Positions 22,933 through 33,126 of a DNA stretch of 46,420 nt are shown here, in pieces (within the stretch, counting starts at the first letter, position 1; each line of letters begins with the position of its first letter). Where the stretch lies: the IMG/VR virus record IMGVR_UViG_3300031227_000089, positions 1-46,420 of that record, one strand, 5' to 3'. The notes under the pieces are model-generated. The model was not told the origin of the DNA, did not search any database, and saw nothing but the letters and a program-made list of their open reading frames with translations. The stretch comes from a virus. Made by a program: the position numbers and the translations under genes.

Positions 22933-22960
22933 TGTTATATGTAACATGCGCAAGGCGCAT
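22933..22960 (-). promoter_or_regulatory. Two small dyads in a 5' leader
   Basis: TGTTATATGTAACA (22933-22946) and ATGCGCAAGGCGCAT (22946-22960) are adjacent inverted repeats between the dyad element at 22968 and the ribosome site of the 22916 gene. Without U-runs they are not terminators; they might fold in the RNA or bind protein. Confidence 0.5.
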
Positions 22961-22967
22961 TAAAACC

Positions 22968-22991
22968 GTAATTTTACCGCGTTAAAGTTAC
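22968..22991 (-). promoter_or_regulatory. 24-bp dyad element, copy 6
   Basis: On the minus strand: left arm GTAACTTTAA, core CGCG, right half GTAAAATTAC, a full match to the oriented consensus. It stands 15 bases after the tail-tip stop and 51 before the next start. A related half-arm, GTAACGTTA, lies at 22997-23005. Confidence 0.85.
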
Positions 22992-23006
22992 CAAGATAAC
23001 GTTACT

Positions 23007-26000
23007 CTATGCTGACAAAGTATAGAATGGAATATGATAAGCTCCATCTATTACTTGATTCCCAACATCTTCTACATATATTTTTAACCAACCTGCTAAA
23101 GTTGCACTGCCTTGATCACCTTCATCAACTATTGATTGTGTTAAGACTCCACTTGCCGCTGAACCAATAAATTTGATAAATTCCTCTGAAATATCAGCCT
23201 GGTCTACAGTAATAACTGGTTTTGCTCCATCAGTAGCAGATTGATCTATGTGAAGTTTTGCAAGAGGGACTGCAGTGGGAATACCAATATCCCCAGTAGA
23301 AAGATTACCTTTTATTACACCTCCAATATTTAATTGGTCATCAGCAGTTGCGCTATCAGCATTTATATCATAACCAATTATAAGGTTATCTGAACCTGAA
23401 GTTATATTATCACCAGCTTTATACCCGATAACAATATTATGCTCACCAGTTATTAATTGTCCTGCATTATGACCTAATGCGATATTATTATGACTTTCAG
23501 TATTACTATAAAGGGAATAACTTCCTATCCCAATATTATAAGTACCCCCATTATTTAAATAAAGAGCACTATATCCTATAGCAAAATTGTTATAGCCATC
23601 AGTATTTCCTATTAATGATAAGGTGCCTATGCAAATATTGTTATAGCCACTGGTATTACTGGTAAGTGAAGTAATGCCTATGCAAATATTATCATAACCT
23701 GTAGTATTGTTATATAAGGGCTGATAGCCTATCCCAATATTATTATAACCAGTAGTATTATCATATAAAGATTCATATCCTAATCCAATATTAAAAGATC
23801 CCTTTGTGAGAGAGTATAAAGCCCTATATCCAACCCCTAAGTTATAAGAGCCTTCAACTACTAAAGTTGCAGTACTACCTATAGTCAAATTACCGCTTTC
23901 AATACCAAAGAAATTATTGAGACCGTTTGGCTGAACGGTTCCATTATAGGCGGGATTAAAATCATATAACCATCTCTTTCCATCTTTATAGATAATACCA
24001 TCACCAGTTCCGATATTAGCTTTAACATTTAAGGTTAAAGTAGCACCGTCCCATTTAAAGTAGCTATGTGCATCTCCAATGTTAAATTTATATGCATCAG
24101 TATCATATCCGAGCCAGAAACCCGCGTCTGTGTCCGCATAAGTAGTTTTTCCTGTAGTATAAAGAGCACTTGTAGCTCCCATAATAAGCGAAGTTGCATT
24201 CAGCGTAAATCCACCAAGAGTTGCACCAGTACAGATAAGATTTCCAGATGCATCAAGTTCCGAGTTAGCTCCTTTCCATTGAATCTTAGTTCCATCCCAC
24301 CACAGGTAGTTAGCATCAGTCCCGATGCCAAACTTATAGGCATCGGTATCATATCCCAGAAACACTCCAGCAGTAGCTGAGTTATAAGAGGTCTTTGCGT
24401 TCATCACAATATGTTTCTCAGTTAGATCAAAATAAGTATTTGCATCACTGGATATCAACTTACCGGTTCTCATCAAGTTAGCCGAAATCACCCCTGTACC
24501 ATTTTGAGCTGGATTTGTATACAAAGATCTAACTTCATTTTCAGTTAGCTCCTTATCAAAGTACCTAATTTCATCAACAGCACCATAAATATTATCAATT
24601 AACCTTATGGATTTATCAGTAGATCCTCCAATATCAGCTTCATCTGATGTATCAGAATCTATTAATATCGCATCGACATACAAGCATGCTAACTTAGTAT
24701 CATAATTATATGTACACACAATATGTTGAGCTCTTGATGGTAAATCGCATGTATCTGAATTTATACTAAATAATTGAACATAGGTAGCTGCTGATGATAA
24801 TGTACATATATCAGCTACTTCAGCTGGCGAAGTCTCTTTTAACTTATTAGTATTAGTAAAAGCCCCATCAGCACTATGAACTTCGAGAGTTCCCGAAGCA
24901 TCTCCGTCTCCCCACGCCCCACCAGTTTTATCTATAACTTTTATGGTGCCTGATATACCAGTTGTCTCATCTTCAACTACATCGCCAACAGCTATAGTTC
25001 CAGGGCCTCCATCTATAAAAGAGTAAATGGTTTTATATCCCTGGAAATAAATTCTTCCTGCCTTATCTAAAATACTTCTCCAGAATCTATCAGTTCGAGT
25101 TGTTTGCTTATGAACTAACGCCCCACCATAAGAATTAGTAATAATAGCGGAAAAGCTATTCTCAGCCTTAGTTGTATTATTCAAAACTTCAGGATTGGCA
25201 GGAATGGTAGTGCAAAAAGTTCCTGTTTGCTGCTTAAAGTACATTATTCCAGCAGCGTCACCATCGACCCAAGCTCCAGTAGTTACAGTGGCTCGAACAA
25301 AAGTAGCTGTAGCTCCGCTCTCAGCTCCAGTTATTGTATCCCCAACATCAGGTTCAGCATCTCCATCAGTATAAGCCAACCAACAATGTGCATAAGGCAG
25401 ATACCAAGCAGAAAACGAAAGTGAATTAGTATTTAAAGAAGTGTCATCGATAACAAGCGCCAAGGCATTATAGTCAAATAGCATACCGGAACCATGCACT
25501 CCTTCCAGAAGCTTCCATTCATACGTACCAGAAAGAGTTCCATGATTTTCATGCCCAGAAGCATCTAAAACCTGTGATCCTACACCATCATTAAAACCCC
25601 AAGCGCCTTTCAAAAAGTAATCCCAAACAGGCGTATAGATCGATGCTACATCTATATCACCCTTGATAAGAAGCTCTGCTCCGCTCCATTTTAAATAAGA
25701 GTTTGCATCACCGATATTAAATTGGTACCCACTATCATACCCGAGGAAGAATCCCGCTGTTGTACTGGCATAAGTTGCTTTACCCGTTGTGTAGATAGAT
25801 CCAGCATTGCCCATAATAAGCGGCCCAGCAATGCTGCCAGAAGAGGCATTAATCTCACCCGTAATAGTTGCGGATGTAGCAACCAACGCTCCAGCATGCG
25901 AAACACTAAATTCAGCACTTGCCGGAGTATCGTGTCCCGCCCAAAATGCATAAGTGGCATCTCCCGTAGCTGTTGCTACGCCTATCCCAGTTGACGTTAT

Positions 26001-29000
26001 CTTCCCAGCAGCAATTACCCAACCAGATGTACCACCAATATAGCCTGTATCAGCAACAATGACGCCTTTCAAATAAACGCTATCAGACCATAACCCCCAA
26101 ACATCGGTTGCGCTCAATCCTGTGTCTGCGTCTGTTATTCCTTTTAACCATCCCAATCTTGCATGGTTAGTGAAATCTAATACACCAGTACCAGTTCTTT
26201 TGATGATATCTATAAATGGACCATAGGCTGAATAACTGTCCAGCATAATATATCCAGTCTTAACAGCAGCACCACCTCTGCCCTTAGAAACAACTGCTGT
26301 TCCTTTTTGCCAAGCAGGATTTGTATCTGCTGCATAATCTCCAGCAATATCTCTTGTTACAACATAAGTTGGGGCACCACTATCATCGGTAACAAGCATA
26401 GATTCATCGTCTACACCATCTTTCATTTGGATTACTTCATCATCGAAAAAGGTAGTATCTCCAGTAATTGTTACTGTAGAGACATCTGCAGCTGTCATAG
26501 CTGTATCAAGAACATCAGAACTTGAGACAAGAAGGGGTCCGTTTATGCACGAGATAACTTCTTTCTGGAAAACAACAGTTGATAAAACACCTCTTATGTG
26601 GGCATTTAAAAACTCTGCCTTACCATCATTATCTATACGCCATCCTTTTTCTCCGGAAACGAATGCTGTTGAGCCAATCGAGCTGGCAGCTAAAACACAT
26701 CCACCAATCGTACCAGATGTAGCTGTCAATACGCCTGCTTTTGTAACCCTGAAAGGTGAATCTGCATAAACCGCGTCCCCGATGGCAAGACGATATGTTG
26801 CATCTGCTGCATCTAAAGAAACTACGTCATCCCCAGTTCCAAGAATTATCTTTTGGTTTCCAGCATCTAACAATAAATTAGTAGCAGTTAGTGTCGTAGC
26901 TCCTAATGTAAATCCACCAATTGTTCCAGATGTAGAAGTTATACTTCCAGTGATAGTTGCGCTTGTTGCTACCAAAGCTCCAGCAGCCGAAACAGTAAAA
27001 ACATTATTCCCGAAGCCAATTCCATCAGTGCCGAGATGAACACCTGCGTTTGCGTCATCATATGCGGTTTTAGAGCCTGTGTATAAATGACTCGCATTCA
27101 GAGTAAATCCACCTATAACCCCACCCGTGCAAGTTAGATTACCAGATCCATCTAATTCTGTATTCGCACCTTTCCACTGAAGCTTGGTTCCATCAAATTG
27201 GAAAAACGCATTTGAACCGTCTCCAATATATGCACGTGGGGTCCCTGCATTGTACTCAAGTTGGATACCAGTACTTCCAAAAGTTGGGTTGTTGATAGAT
27301 ATTGATTTATTATCTGCGTCTAAAACAATATATGCATGATTTGCAAGAGTTGTTTGGCTTACGACCCAACCAGCTATCATACTCTGTGTATCTGACAGTT
27401 CGAATAGTACATTTGATCCACCAGAGTCGTATCCCTTAATTCCATATACTCCTGCAGATAAATATCCAAGTTCTAACCTCTTAGCTGTATCCTCATAAAT
27501 AATAATACCTTCATTAGCAGATGCCAAAACTATACCATCACTTGGCGCACTTGATGGTGTCCCGCTTTGTAGACTATAGAGATATCCCCCAGCAACAGCC
27601 CATCCACCAATATCTCCAGACGTAGCTGTAATAGCCCCTGTTATGCTTGCTGATGTCGCAACTAAAACTCCGGCTTCTGAGACTCTGAATGGTGCAGACC
27701 CAAAAACAGTTGCACCTGACCAGAATCCAACACCGACCTTCATTTGAACTCGGGTTGCATCTGCGCCAGCATACAATCCTTCTACTGCACTAATTGTGAA
27801 TCCACCAATGATTCCTGCTTCAGCAGTCAAGACTCCAGCATTAGTGACGTTGAAAGGAGCATCTCCAATCGCAGTTGCACCTGCCCAAAAGCCAGCACCC
27901 GACTTCATCTGCACACGAGTCGCATCAGCTCCGGAATAAAAACCATCTGTGCCATCGATAGTAAAACCTGCAATCACCCCACCAGCAAATTTTACAGTTC
28001 CGTCCTTAAGCACATATGCATTTGCATTAGCCACAGCTGAATTGAAATCTGCTTGATCACATCCCCACCAGGTATCTCCATCCGTAGCTACATGAAAACT
28101 ATCTGCAGTTACGAGATCAGGAATGTGTATCTCTCCGGCAATAAGTGTGCCACGAACAGTTACATCGTTAAATTCAGCATAGCCATCATTCACCCCACGA
28201 AATCCAATAAACCATCCAGAAGTATCTGCTACATAGTTTTCTGATTGGATTGTGTCAAAGATATCAGCTTCCTTGACATAATATGGATTGTCGTTAACAG
28301 ATGCGGATTCGGCACTGGCATTTCCAGCGGTGTCGTAGGATTTTAGCCAGTAGTAATATGTAACCGTATACGCAACGTCGCGATCAACAAAGCTTAGAGT
28401 CTCTCCAGGCTTACCTGGTACAACATAGTTAGCGTCTCCTCCTGGGAAAACATCAGCTTCGGCTCTCCAGATTCCTGTATATTGAAAGTCTGCAACTTCT
28501 GGATTTGTCCACTCAATCCTAACTCCTGCTATAACTGGATTGGCCGTAATGGCTGATGACACGTCAGGAGCGGTAGTTTTGCCAACGATGGTATGTTGCT
28601 CCTCTGCGCTCCATTGAGTAACACCTCCATCCCGAAGATTAAAGCGTGCACGAAGTGTATACTCCACACCTTCTTCAACATCTAAAATTGATATCTCTTC
28701 GGTACCACGCCAATGAATCCCCTTAATTTTCCATGACTCATCAGTATCATATATCTTCCAATTAATTTCGAGAGAGCTAATCTGACTTATGTATCCACCA
28801 ACAGATTGTAATGTAATAACCATCTTTGGGCGAAGTGATCCATCTGTGTCTCTATACATAACAGATTCATCGGATCTAATATTATAAATTACGGGAATGC
28901 CGGATCGACCTACATCACTATAAGGCAATGTGATGTTGCTATCATGTTCGCCAATAACGCCTGATGCTGCAGTATACACAGCTGGAGAATAATCCACACA

Positions 29001-31862
29001 GGTAAGCTTTGCAGTAAGATCGTCTCCAGGCTCTATAGATAGGATTAAAAGCTCAACCGACTCCGAATCCGTTTCACCAAAGAGACCGAGATCACCAGCT
29101 ACAGGTGCATCTGCGATTAAAATTGGTGTAGTAAAAACTAACGTAGTTTGCTCACCTGCGTTGAGAACAACAGGAGCTAAAAGCGTTGCTCCGTCAGACA
29201 GTCTAAATCGAATAGCATAAGTTTTACCAAGCACCATCGTCATGATTGAGTCCATAACAACGGCTGTAGCATCTGTTCCATCATCCGTTACCGATTTAAC
29301 TCGTCCTGTAGCTATGCCCCATAACGGAACGTCATGCGTGACACGAATCAAATCTCCTCTTGTCGATACGAGGTTTTCAACATCAGCGTAAAAGAAGTAT
29401 TTTTCAGGCCTGAGCGTGAGAACAGCTAAATGATATCTTGCAAGAGCATATGCTTGGTCTGGATCAGTAACACCAGGTAGTTCAAGTTGCTCATATAATG
29501 TGGCAGCTAAGTCACCACCACCAGCCTCAGCCGCGTACCCATCTGCAAAAACCACACGTTCATCAACTTCCCAATTAGTTAATCGATTAGCAAAGATTAT
29601 GCGCAGAGCGTGTGGTATTCTTGGATAGGAAATGCTACCAGAAAAGCTCCATGAGTTTCGTGGTGTAAAATGCTGAATTGGTGTAGTCTGTGCCTGATCA
29701 ATAACCACACTGTACTTGCCATCAATATAAGTCGGTGCAGCTTTGCCAGCAGCAGCAATTTGCTGTAAAACATCACTTACGGATGACTGGTAATCTATAA
29801 GGCTGTTAAACTCCAAACCGATAGTGGTGATTAGCTCAGACCCATCAAAAGCTTCAACTGCGTATGTTGCTGTAATTATTACTTTATCTACTGTTGAAGC
29901 TGCATCAACTGAATATCTACCATCGTAGGCTGCAGAACCAGAGATATAAATCGTATTATTTGTCTCAAATGGCTGCCCAGTACATGGTATTCCAACTTTT
30001 CCTCCAATCTCCTCAACCGCTGAATCTATATCTACAGAAGCCGTATTCTTCTTACAAAATGCATGCCATTCTATCAGCTTAGTTAGATCAATCTTCGCAT
30101 CAGCAACAGCTCGTTTATTAGCTGGGTGCTGGAGAACATATCTATAAAGTGACGCTGGATTAGACGTTGCTCGCTTAACCCAGGCCACTGCAGTCACGTC
30201 CCAATCCAAACAAATAGATGTTCCAATGCAGTTAAAAGTATCAATTACATTATTCAACTGATCCGAAGCCTTAATACGCATAGCAACTAAAGCTACGTCA
30301 TCAGCCGTAACGGGAAGTTCTTTGGTAATTGATCTTAGGATACTCCAATAAAGATCATCATAAACATGGTCATCAACACTATCAGCTGTAACACGCTTGA
30401 TACGAACATCATATTGACCATTGGGAACTGAGAAACTATGCGCCTTACGCACAGTTTCATTTGATTGTCCTTGTATCTCTGGCTGGTAGCTAAAAGTTCC
30501 TTCTGCTACTGTAACATAGGTAGACTGTGGAGCTTCCTCTGTAACTTTAAGATCTGTTGCTGGATTATCTAAAACAAGACGCGCGTCATCTGCACGTTCA
30601 TCTGTAATTTGTGCATTAGCAATAACCGCATTACCATCGCATAAACCATCTACAATTGTACATAAGGGAATAGAAATCTTCGCAAGAGAGCAGCAATTAC
30701 TGGGTACCTGGGGAGGAGTTGGATCAGACAGCCTACCCAGCGTAGAATCACAATATCCTTGTCCGCCCCAGATAACAGATCTTATTTTAGTCGTAAGATT
30801 AATAATTACTCTACAAATCCGGTCTACATTAGGAGGTGTTACAAAAGGTCCTTTGGTACCTTCAGTCACGAGAGTATTTTCATATGTGCCTACCCAGCTA
30901 TCGCCAGAGTCTTTTACTCTGTACTCAATCGCGTATGTTACTGATCTACGCGTACGATTACCATTACTGTCAAAAACACATAATCCCTTTGGACATACAA
31001 GGTCAACTACTATCTCATCAGTATCCGCCTGTGTAGTTCGTTGGGTCCATCCACTTGCTTCTAAAAGCTCGATATTAACAGCCAATTCATTAACTGTAGA
31101 TGTGTATAATGTTATATCCTCATCAAGATCAACGTCATCGAAGCACCTAACTTCTGTCTGAACGCCATCAAAGTCTTCAAGATCAGTTTCCCCAACCTTA
31201 AACTCAGATAGGGTCATGGGCATATAGCCAGGCACAAAAAGAAGGCGAAGAAATTGATCATTACCAGAAATCTCAGTATAGGGTCTGGCAGCATAAAAAG
31301 GCACCATTCTATGCCTGCCAAGAAGCACAGGAATAGGTCCATACGGATTAGCCTGGTTTCTGGCATTTGTAATCGAATTGACTACACCCTCTAAATTAAC
31401 TCCTGCACGTTCAGTTAGACGGGATTGAGCCGGTGGGCATAACGCATTGATTAGAAGACTTCCAGCCATGCTTACTGCTGAAGCGACTGCGGCCGCCCAT
31501 ATTGGCCCAAGAGCCTTGAGACTTGTCCCGTATGTATAGATGCTTGCAACTATTACAGCAATGGACATGAGTATGCGAAGAGGCATCTTACCATCGTCAC
31601 CACCGCCCATAGGTAAAACACGGATACTTATATATGCACCTTCTGGCGGATAATAACAAGGCCAAATCTCTGGCTGTACTGGTGTACCATCAACCTGTAC
31701 CACCATGATATGATTTTCTGGAAGCTCCTTGACGGAATCAATGACTTCCTGCAGAGACATTCCAAACGGAACAGTACGACTTATCTTCTCCATCAAGAAT
31801 GGGTGAGGACATACAGTTAATATGTGCGGATCGTATACCACTGGAAGCAGGTTATTTTGCAT
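23007..31862 (-). CDS. Giant tail tip (gpJ-like) and fibre fusion
   Basis: About 2951 residues. The N-terminal third resembles the gpJ/TipJ baseplate hub, with a hydrophobic stretch near 120-170. A fibronectin-III-like part lies near 1090-1200. Next come repeats of a GGFTI/VQMK pattern with V[LA]TATSGTIGG linkers (about 1250-1900), then a LamG/concanavalin-like domain from ~2085 interrupted by two inserts with a GDxxxG/SGATA/GDA pattern. Then come tandem NIGIGYxSLYxNTTGYN-type repeats like trimeric-autotransporter heads (~2670-2845). It ends at ITVDQADISEEFIKFIG-type C-terminal residues. It should recognise the host and is the last tail gene. I chose ATG 31862, after GAGG; a start at 31916 would overlap the NlpC gene further. 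Confidence 0.85.
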   Translation of the reverse strand: MQNNLLPVVYDPHILTVCPHPFLMEKISRTVPFGMSLQEVIDSVKELPENHIMVVQVDGTPVQPEIWPCYYPPEGAYISIRVLPMGGGDDGKMPLRILMSIAVIVASIYTYGTSLKALGPIWAAAVASAVSMAGSLLINALCPPAQSRLTERAGVNLEGVVNSITNARNQANPYGPIPVLLGRHRMVPFYAARPYTEISGNDQFLRLLFVPGYMPMTLSEFKVGETDLEDFDGVQTEVRCFDDVDLDEDITLYTSTVNELAVNIELLEASGWTQRTTQADTDEIVVDLVCPKGLCVFDSNGNRTRRSVTYAIEYRVKDSGDSWVGTYENTLVTEGTKGPFVTPPNVDRICRVIINLTTKIRSVIWGGQGYCDSTLGRLSDPTPPQVPSNCCSLAKISIPLCTIVDGLCDGNAVIANAQITDERADDARLVLDNPATDLKVTEEAPQSTYVTVAEGTFSYQPEIQGQSNETVRKAHSFSVPNGQYDVRIKRVTADSVDDHVYDDLYWSILRSITKELPVTADDVALVAMRIKASDQLNNVIDTFNCIGTSICLDWDVTAVAWVKRATSNPASLYRYVLQHPANKRAVADAKIDLTKLIEWHAFCKKNTASVDIDSAVEEIGGKVGIPCTGQPFETNNTIYISGSAAYDGRYSVDAASTVDKVIITATYAVEAFDGSELITTIGLEFNSLIDYQSSVSDVLQQIAAAGKAAPTYIDGKYSVVIDQAQTTPIQHFTPRNSWSFSGSISYPRIPHALRIIFANRLTNWEVDERVVFADGYAAEAGGGDLAATLYEQLELPGVTDPDQAYALARYHLAVLTLRPEKYFFYADVENLVSTRGDLIRVTHDVPLWGIATGRVKSVTDDGTDATAVVMDSIMTMVLGKTYAIRFRLSDGATLLAPVVLNAGEQTTLVFTTPILIADAPVAGDLGLFGETDSESVELLILSIEPGDDLTAKLTCVDYSPAVYTAASGVIGEHDSNITLPYSDVGRSGIPVIYNIRSDESVMYRDTDGSLRPKMVITLQSVGGYISQISSLEINWKIYDTDESWKIKGIHWRGTEEISILDVEEGVEYTLRARFNLRDGGVTQWSAEEQHTIVGKTTAPDVSSAITANPVIAGVRIEWTNPEVADFQYTGIWRAEADVFPGGDANYVVPGKPGETLSFVDRDVAYTVTYYYWLKSYDTAGNASAESASVNDNPYYVKEADIFDTIQSENYVADTSGWFIGFRGVNDGYAEFNDVTVRGTLIAGEIHIPDLVTADSFHVATDGDTWWGCDQADFNSAVANANAYVLKDGTVKFAGGVIAGFTIDGTDGFYSGADATRVQMKSGAGFWAGATAIGDAPFNVTNAGVLTAEAGIIGGFTISAVEGLYAGADATRVQMKVGVGFWSGATVFGSAPFRVSEAGVLVATSASITGAITATSGDIGGWAVAGGYLYSLQSGTPSSAPSDGIVLASANEGIIIYEDTAKRLELGYLSAGVYGIKGYDSGGSNVLFELSDTQSMIAGWVVSQTTLANHAYIVLDADNKSISINNPTFGSTGIQLEYNAGTPRAYIGDGSNAFFQFDGTKLQWKGANTELDGSGNLTCTGGVIGGFTLNASHLYTGSKTAYDDANAGVHLGTDGIGFGNNVFTVSAAGALVATSATITGSITSTSGTIGGFTLGATTLTATNLLLDAGNQKIILGTGDDVVSLDAADATYRLAIGDAVYADSPFRVTKAGVLTATSGTIGGCVLAASSIGSTAFVSGEKGWRIDNDGKAEFLNAHIRGVLSTVVFQKEVISCINGPLLVSSSDVLDTAMTAADVSTVTITGDTTFFDDEVIQMKDGVDDESMLVTDDSGAPTYVVTRDIAGDYAADTNPAWQKGTAVVSKGRGGAAVKTGYIMLDSYSAYGPFIDIIKRTGTGVLDFTNHARLGWLKGITDADTGLSATDVWGLWSDSVYLKGVIVADTGYIGGTSGWVIAAGKITSTGIGVATATGDATYAFWAGHDTPASAEFSVSHAGALVATSATITGEINASSGSIAGPLIMGNAGSIYTTGKATYASTTAGFFLGYDSGYQFNIGDANSYLKWSGAELLIKGDIDVASIYTPVWDYFLKGAWGFNDGVGSQVLDASGHENHGTLSGTYEWKLLEGVHGSGMLFDYNALALVIDDTSLNTNSLSFSAWYLPYAHCWLAYTDGDAEPDVGDTITGAESGATATFVRATVTTGAWVDGDAAGIMYFKQQTGTFCTTIPANPEVLNNTTKAENSFSAIITNSYGGALVHKQTTRTDRFWRSILDKAGRIYFQGYKTIYSFIDGGPGTIAVGDVVEDETTGISGTIKVIDKTGGAWGDGDASGTLEVHSADGAFTNTNKLKETSPAEVADICTLSSAATYVQLFSINSDTCDLPSRAQHIVCTYNYDTKLACLYVDAILIDSDTSDEADIGGSTDKSIRLIDNIYGAVDEIRYFDKELTENEVRSLYTNPAQNGTGVISANLMRTGKLISSDANTYFDLTEKHIVMNAKTSYNSATAGVFLGYDTDAYKFGIGTDANYLWWDGTKIQWKGANSELDASGNLICTGATLGGFTLNATSLIMGATSALYTTGKTTYADTDAGFWLGYDTDAYKFNIGDAHSYFKWDGATLTLNVKANIGTGDGIIYKDGKRWLYDFNPAYNGTVQPNGLNNFFGIESGNLTIGSTATLVVEGSYNLGVGYRALYSLTKGSFNIGLGYESLYDNTTGYNNIGIGYQPLYNNTTGYDNICIGITSLTSNTSGYNNICIGTLSLIGNTDGYNNFAIGYSALYLNNGGTYNIGIGSYSLYSNTESHNNIALGHNAGQLITGEHNIVIGYKAGDNITSGSDNLIIGYDINADSATADDQLNIGGVIKGNLSTGDIGIPTAVPLAKLHIDQSATDGAKPVITVDQADISEEFIKFIGSAASGVLTQSIVDEGDQGSATLAGWLKIYVEDVGNQVIDGAYHIPFYTLSA

Positions 31863-32250
31863 ATCTATAAAAACCTCGAATACGTTTATCCCACATGGGA
31901 GTATTATAACGCTCAAGACATGTATTTACTTTAGCAAGTACGTGGATCATTAACCCAGGCTTTACAACCATGCCAATGTGTATAGGTAATCCACGTAGTC
32001 GAAGAATCACAGCATCATACGGCCGTTCCATGCCTCTTTCGATCAGTAGCCATTCAGGTATATGTGCGTTAACTACATCCGACACCTTGTCATAGAAACG
32101 GGCATCAACATACTCATTAGTATAAGATGAAAGTTGTATGCCCCGCATCTCCCGATAAATCAAGCGTAGTAAACCCCAGCAGTCAAGACCTGAATAGTCT
32201 CTACCACATGACTTAAATGGGATGCCTATATACTTTTTGATGTCCATCAT
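31852..32250 (-). CDS. NlpC/P60-type tail peptidase
   Basis: 132 residues. DCWGL gives the catalytic Cys24, and PIHIGMVV supplies the histidine; the fold is NlpC/P60, as in phage tail-tip assembly proteins (lambda gpK C-terminal type). It probably trims or crosses the peptidoglycan during DNA entry. No ribosome site precedes the ATG at 32250: the dyad element begins two bases before it. Either translation is leaderless or the start is downstream. Confidence 0.85.
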   Translation of the reverse strand: MMDIKKYIGIPFKSCGRDYSGLDCWGLLRLIYREMRGIQLSSYTNEYVDARFYDKVSDVVNAHIPEWLLIERGMERPYDAVILRLRGLPIHIGMVVKPGLMIHVLAKVNTCLERYNTPMWDKRIRGFYRYAK

Positions 32251-32251
32251 T

Positions 32252-32275
32252 GTAATTTTACCGCGCTAAACTTAC
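32252..32275 (-). promoter_or_regulatory. 24-bp dyad element, copy 7
   Basis: On the minus strand: left arm GTAAGTTTAG, core CGCG, right half GTAAAATTAC. It fills the whole gap between the DUF1833 stop and the NlpC start, leaving no room for a ribosome site. Confidence 0.85.
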
Positions 32276-32279
32276 GCCC

Positions 32280-32753
32280 CTAAAACAACCCCGGGAAATA
32301 GGAAGGAATAAAGGCGTCTCCGGGGAAAGGCTCTTCTACAAAAGATTCCACACTTAGAGATCCAGATATGGTTTGTTCATCATAACTAATATTTACAAGC
32401 TCAAAATCGGGATATGTAATTTCTACTGTATTTGGGTCACTCGCTAAAACAATTTCCATGGTAATTAATAATGCAGTAGAAATCGACCTAACTGAGCTTA
32501 TAATTGTCTGTGATACATTCTCTATTGTAAGCCTGCCCTGGGAAAATGGTCTTTCGGTATCGTCGGGCAGAGACAGCGTGAATGGGAAAGGTAGAAAGGA
32601 TTCACCAATAGATACAGTTGCAACACCATCACTTGTGACACGAATGGGTGCAGCCATTTCATCATGGTCAACTTTGATAAGTACAATATATGCCTCATCT
32701 GTCTGTGACCCAAAGACTGTAGATTTAAATGTACTTGATACAGATCGACTCAT
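32280..32753 (-). CDS. DUF1833 minor tail protein
   Basis: 157 residues. The patterns IRVTSDGVATVSIGESF, FPFTLSLPDD, LTIENVSQTI, NTVEITYPDFEL and the terminal SYFPGLF match DUF1833 (PF08875), a tail-tip protein family next to NlpC/P60 in siphoviruses, comparable in place to lambda gpL. It overlaps the gene before it by four bases. Confidence 0.85.
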   Translation of the reverse strand: MSRSVSSTFKSTVFGSQTDEAYIVLIKVDHDEMAAPIRVTSDGVATVSIGESFLPFPFTLSLPDDTERPFSQGRLTIENVSQTIISSVRSISTALLITMEIVLASDPNTVEITYPDFELVNISYDEQTISGSLSVESFVEEPFPGDAFIPSYFPGLF

Positions 32754-33121
32754 GGCATCTCCTCAAGTTGGAAAGATACAATGTAGCCCTGATCTCGTTT
32801 TACATATGTAGGTACTGATGCAAAGCGATGGTCACTTGACGATGGCGCTTCCCCCTGCCTATTAACTCTTGGGGAATAGAAGCTGAACTCTAAAGATCCA
32901 TGTTTAGATGTCGTAACATAAAAGGTTTCAAATGTAGCCACTAATGCGGTTGTGAAAAACATCTGAACCGAAAACTTACGAACAGCAGCAGTACCACGTC
33001 TCCGCACCTTTTCGGGGCCAACATCCATCTTAGTTCTAACTGTATTCTCAGGAGGAATCTCCTGAAAACCTTCTTTTAGGATGAACCCATATAACGTTGC
33101 TGGCCAACTGATACCCGCCAT
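32750..33121 (-). CDS. Minor tail protein (gpM-like position)
   Basis: 123 residues. WPATLYGFILKEGFQEI and DVGPEKVRRRGTAAVRKFSV form a beta-rich tail protein of the type found between tape measure and DUF1833. I cannot name its family. It overlaps the DUF1833 gene by four bases. AAGGAG stands before the start. Confidence 0.75.
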   Translation of the reverse strand: MAGISWPATLYGFILKEGFQEIPPENTVRTKMDVGPEKVRRRGTAAVRKFSVQMFFTTALVATFETFYVTTSKHGSLEFSFYSPRVNRQGEAPSSSDHRFASVPTYVKRDQGYIVSFQLEEMP

Positions 33122-33126
33122 TTTTT

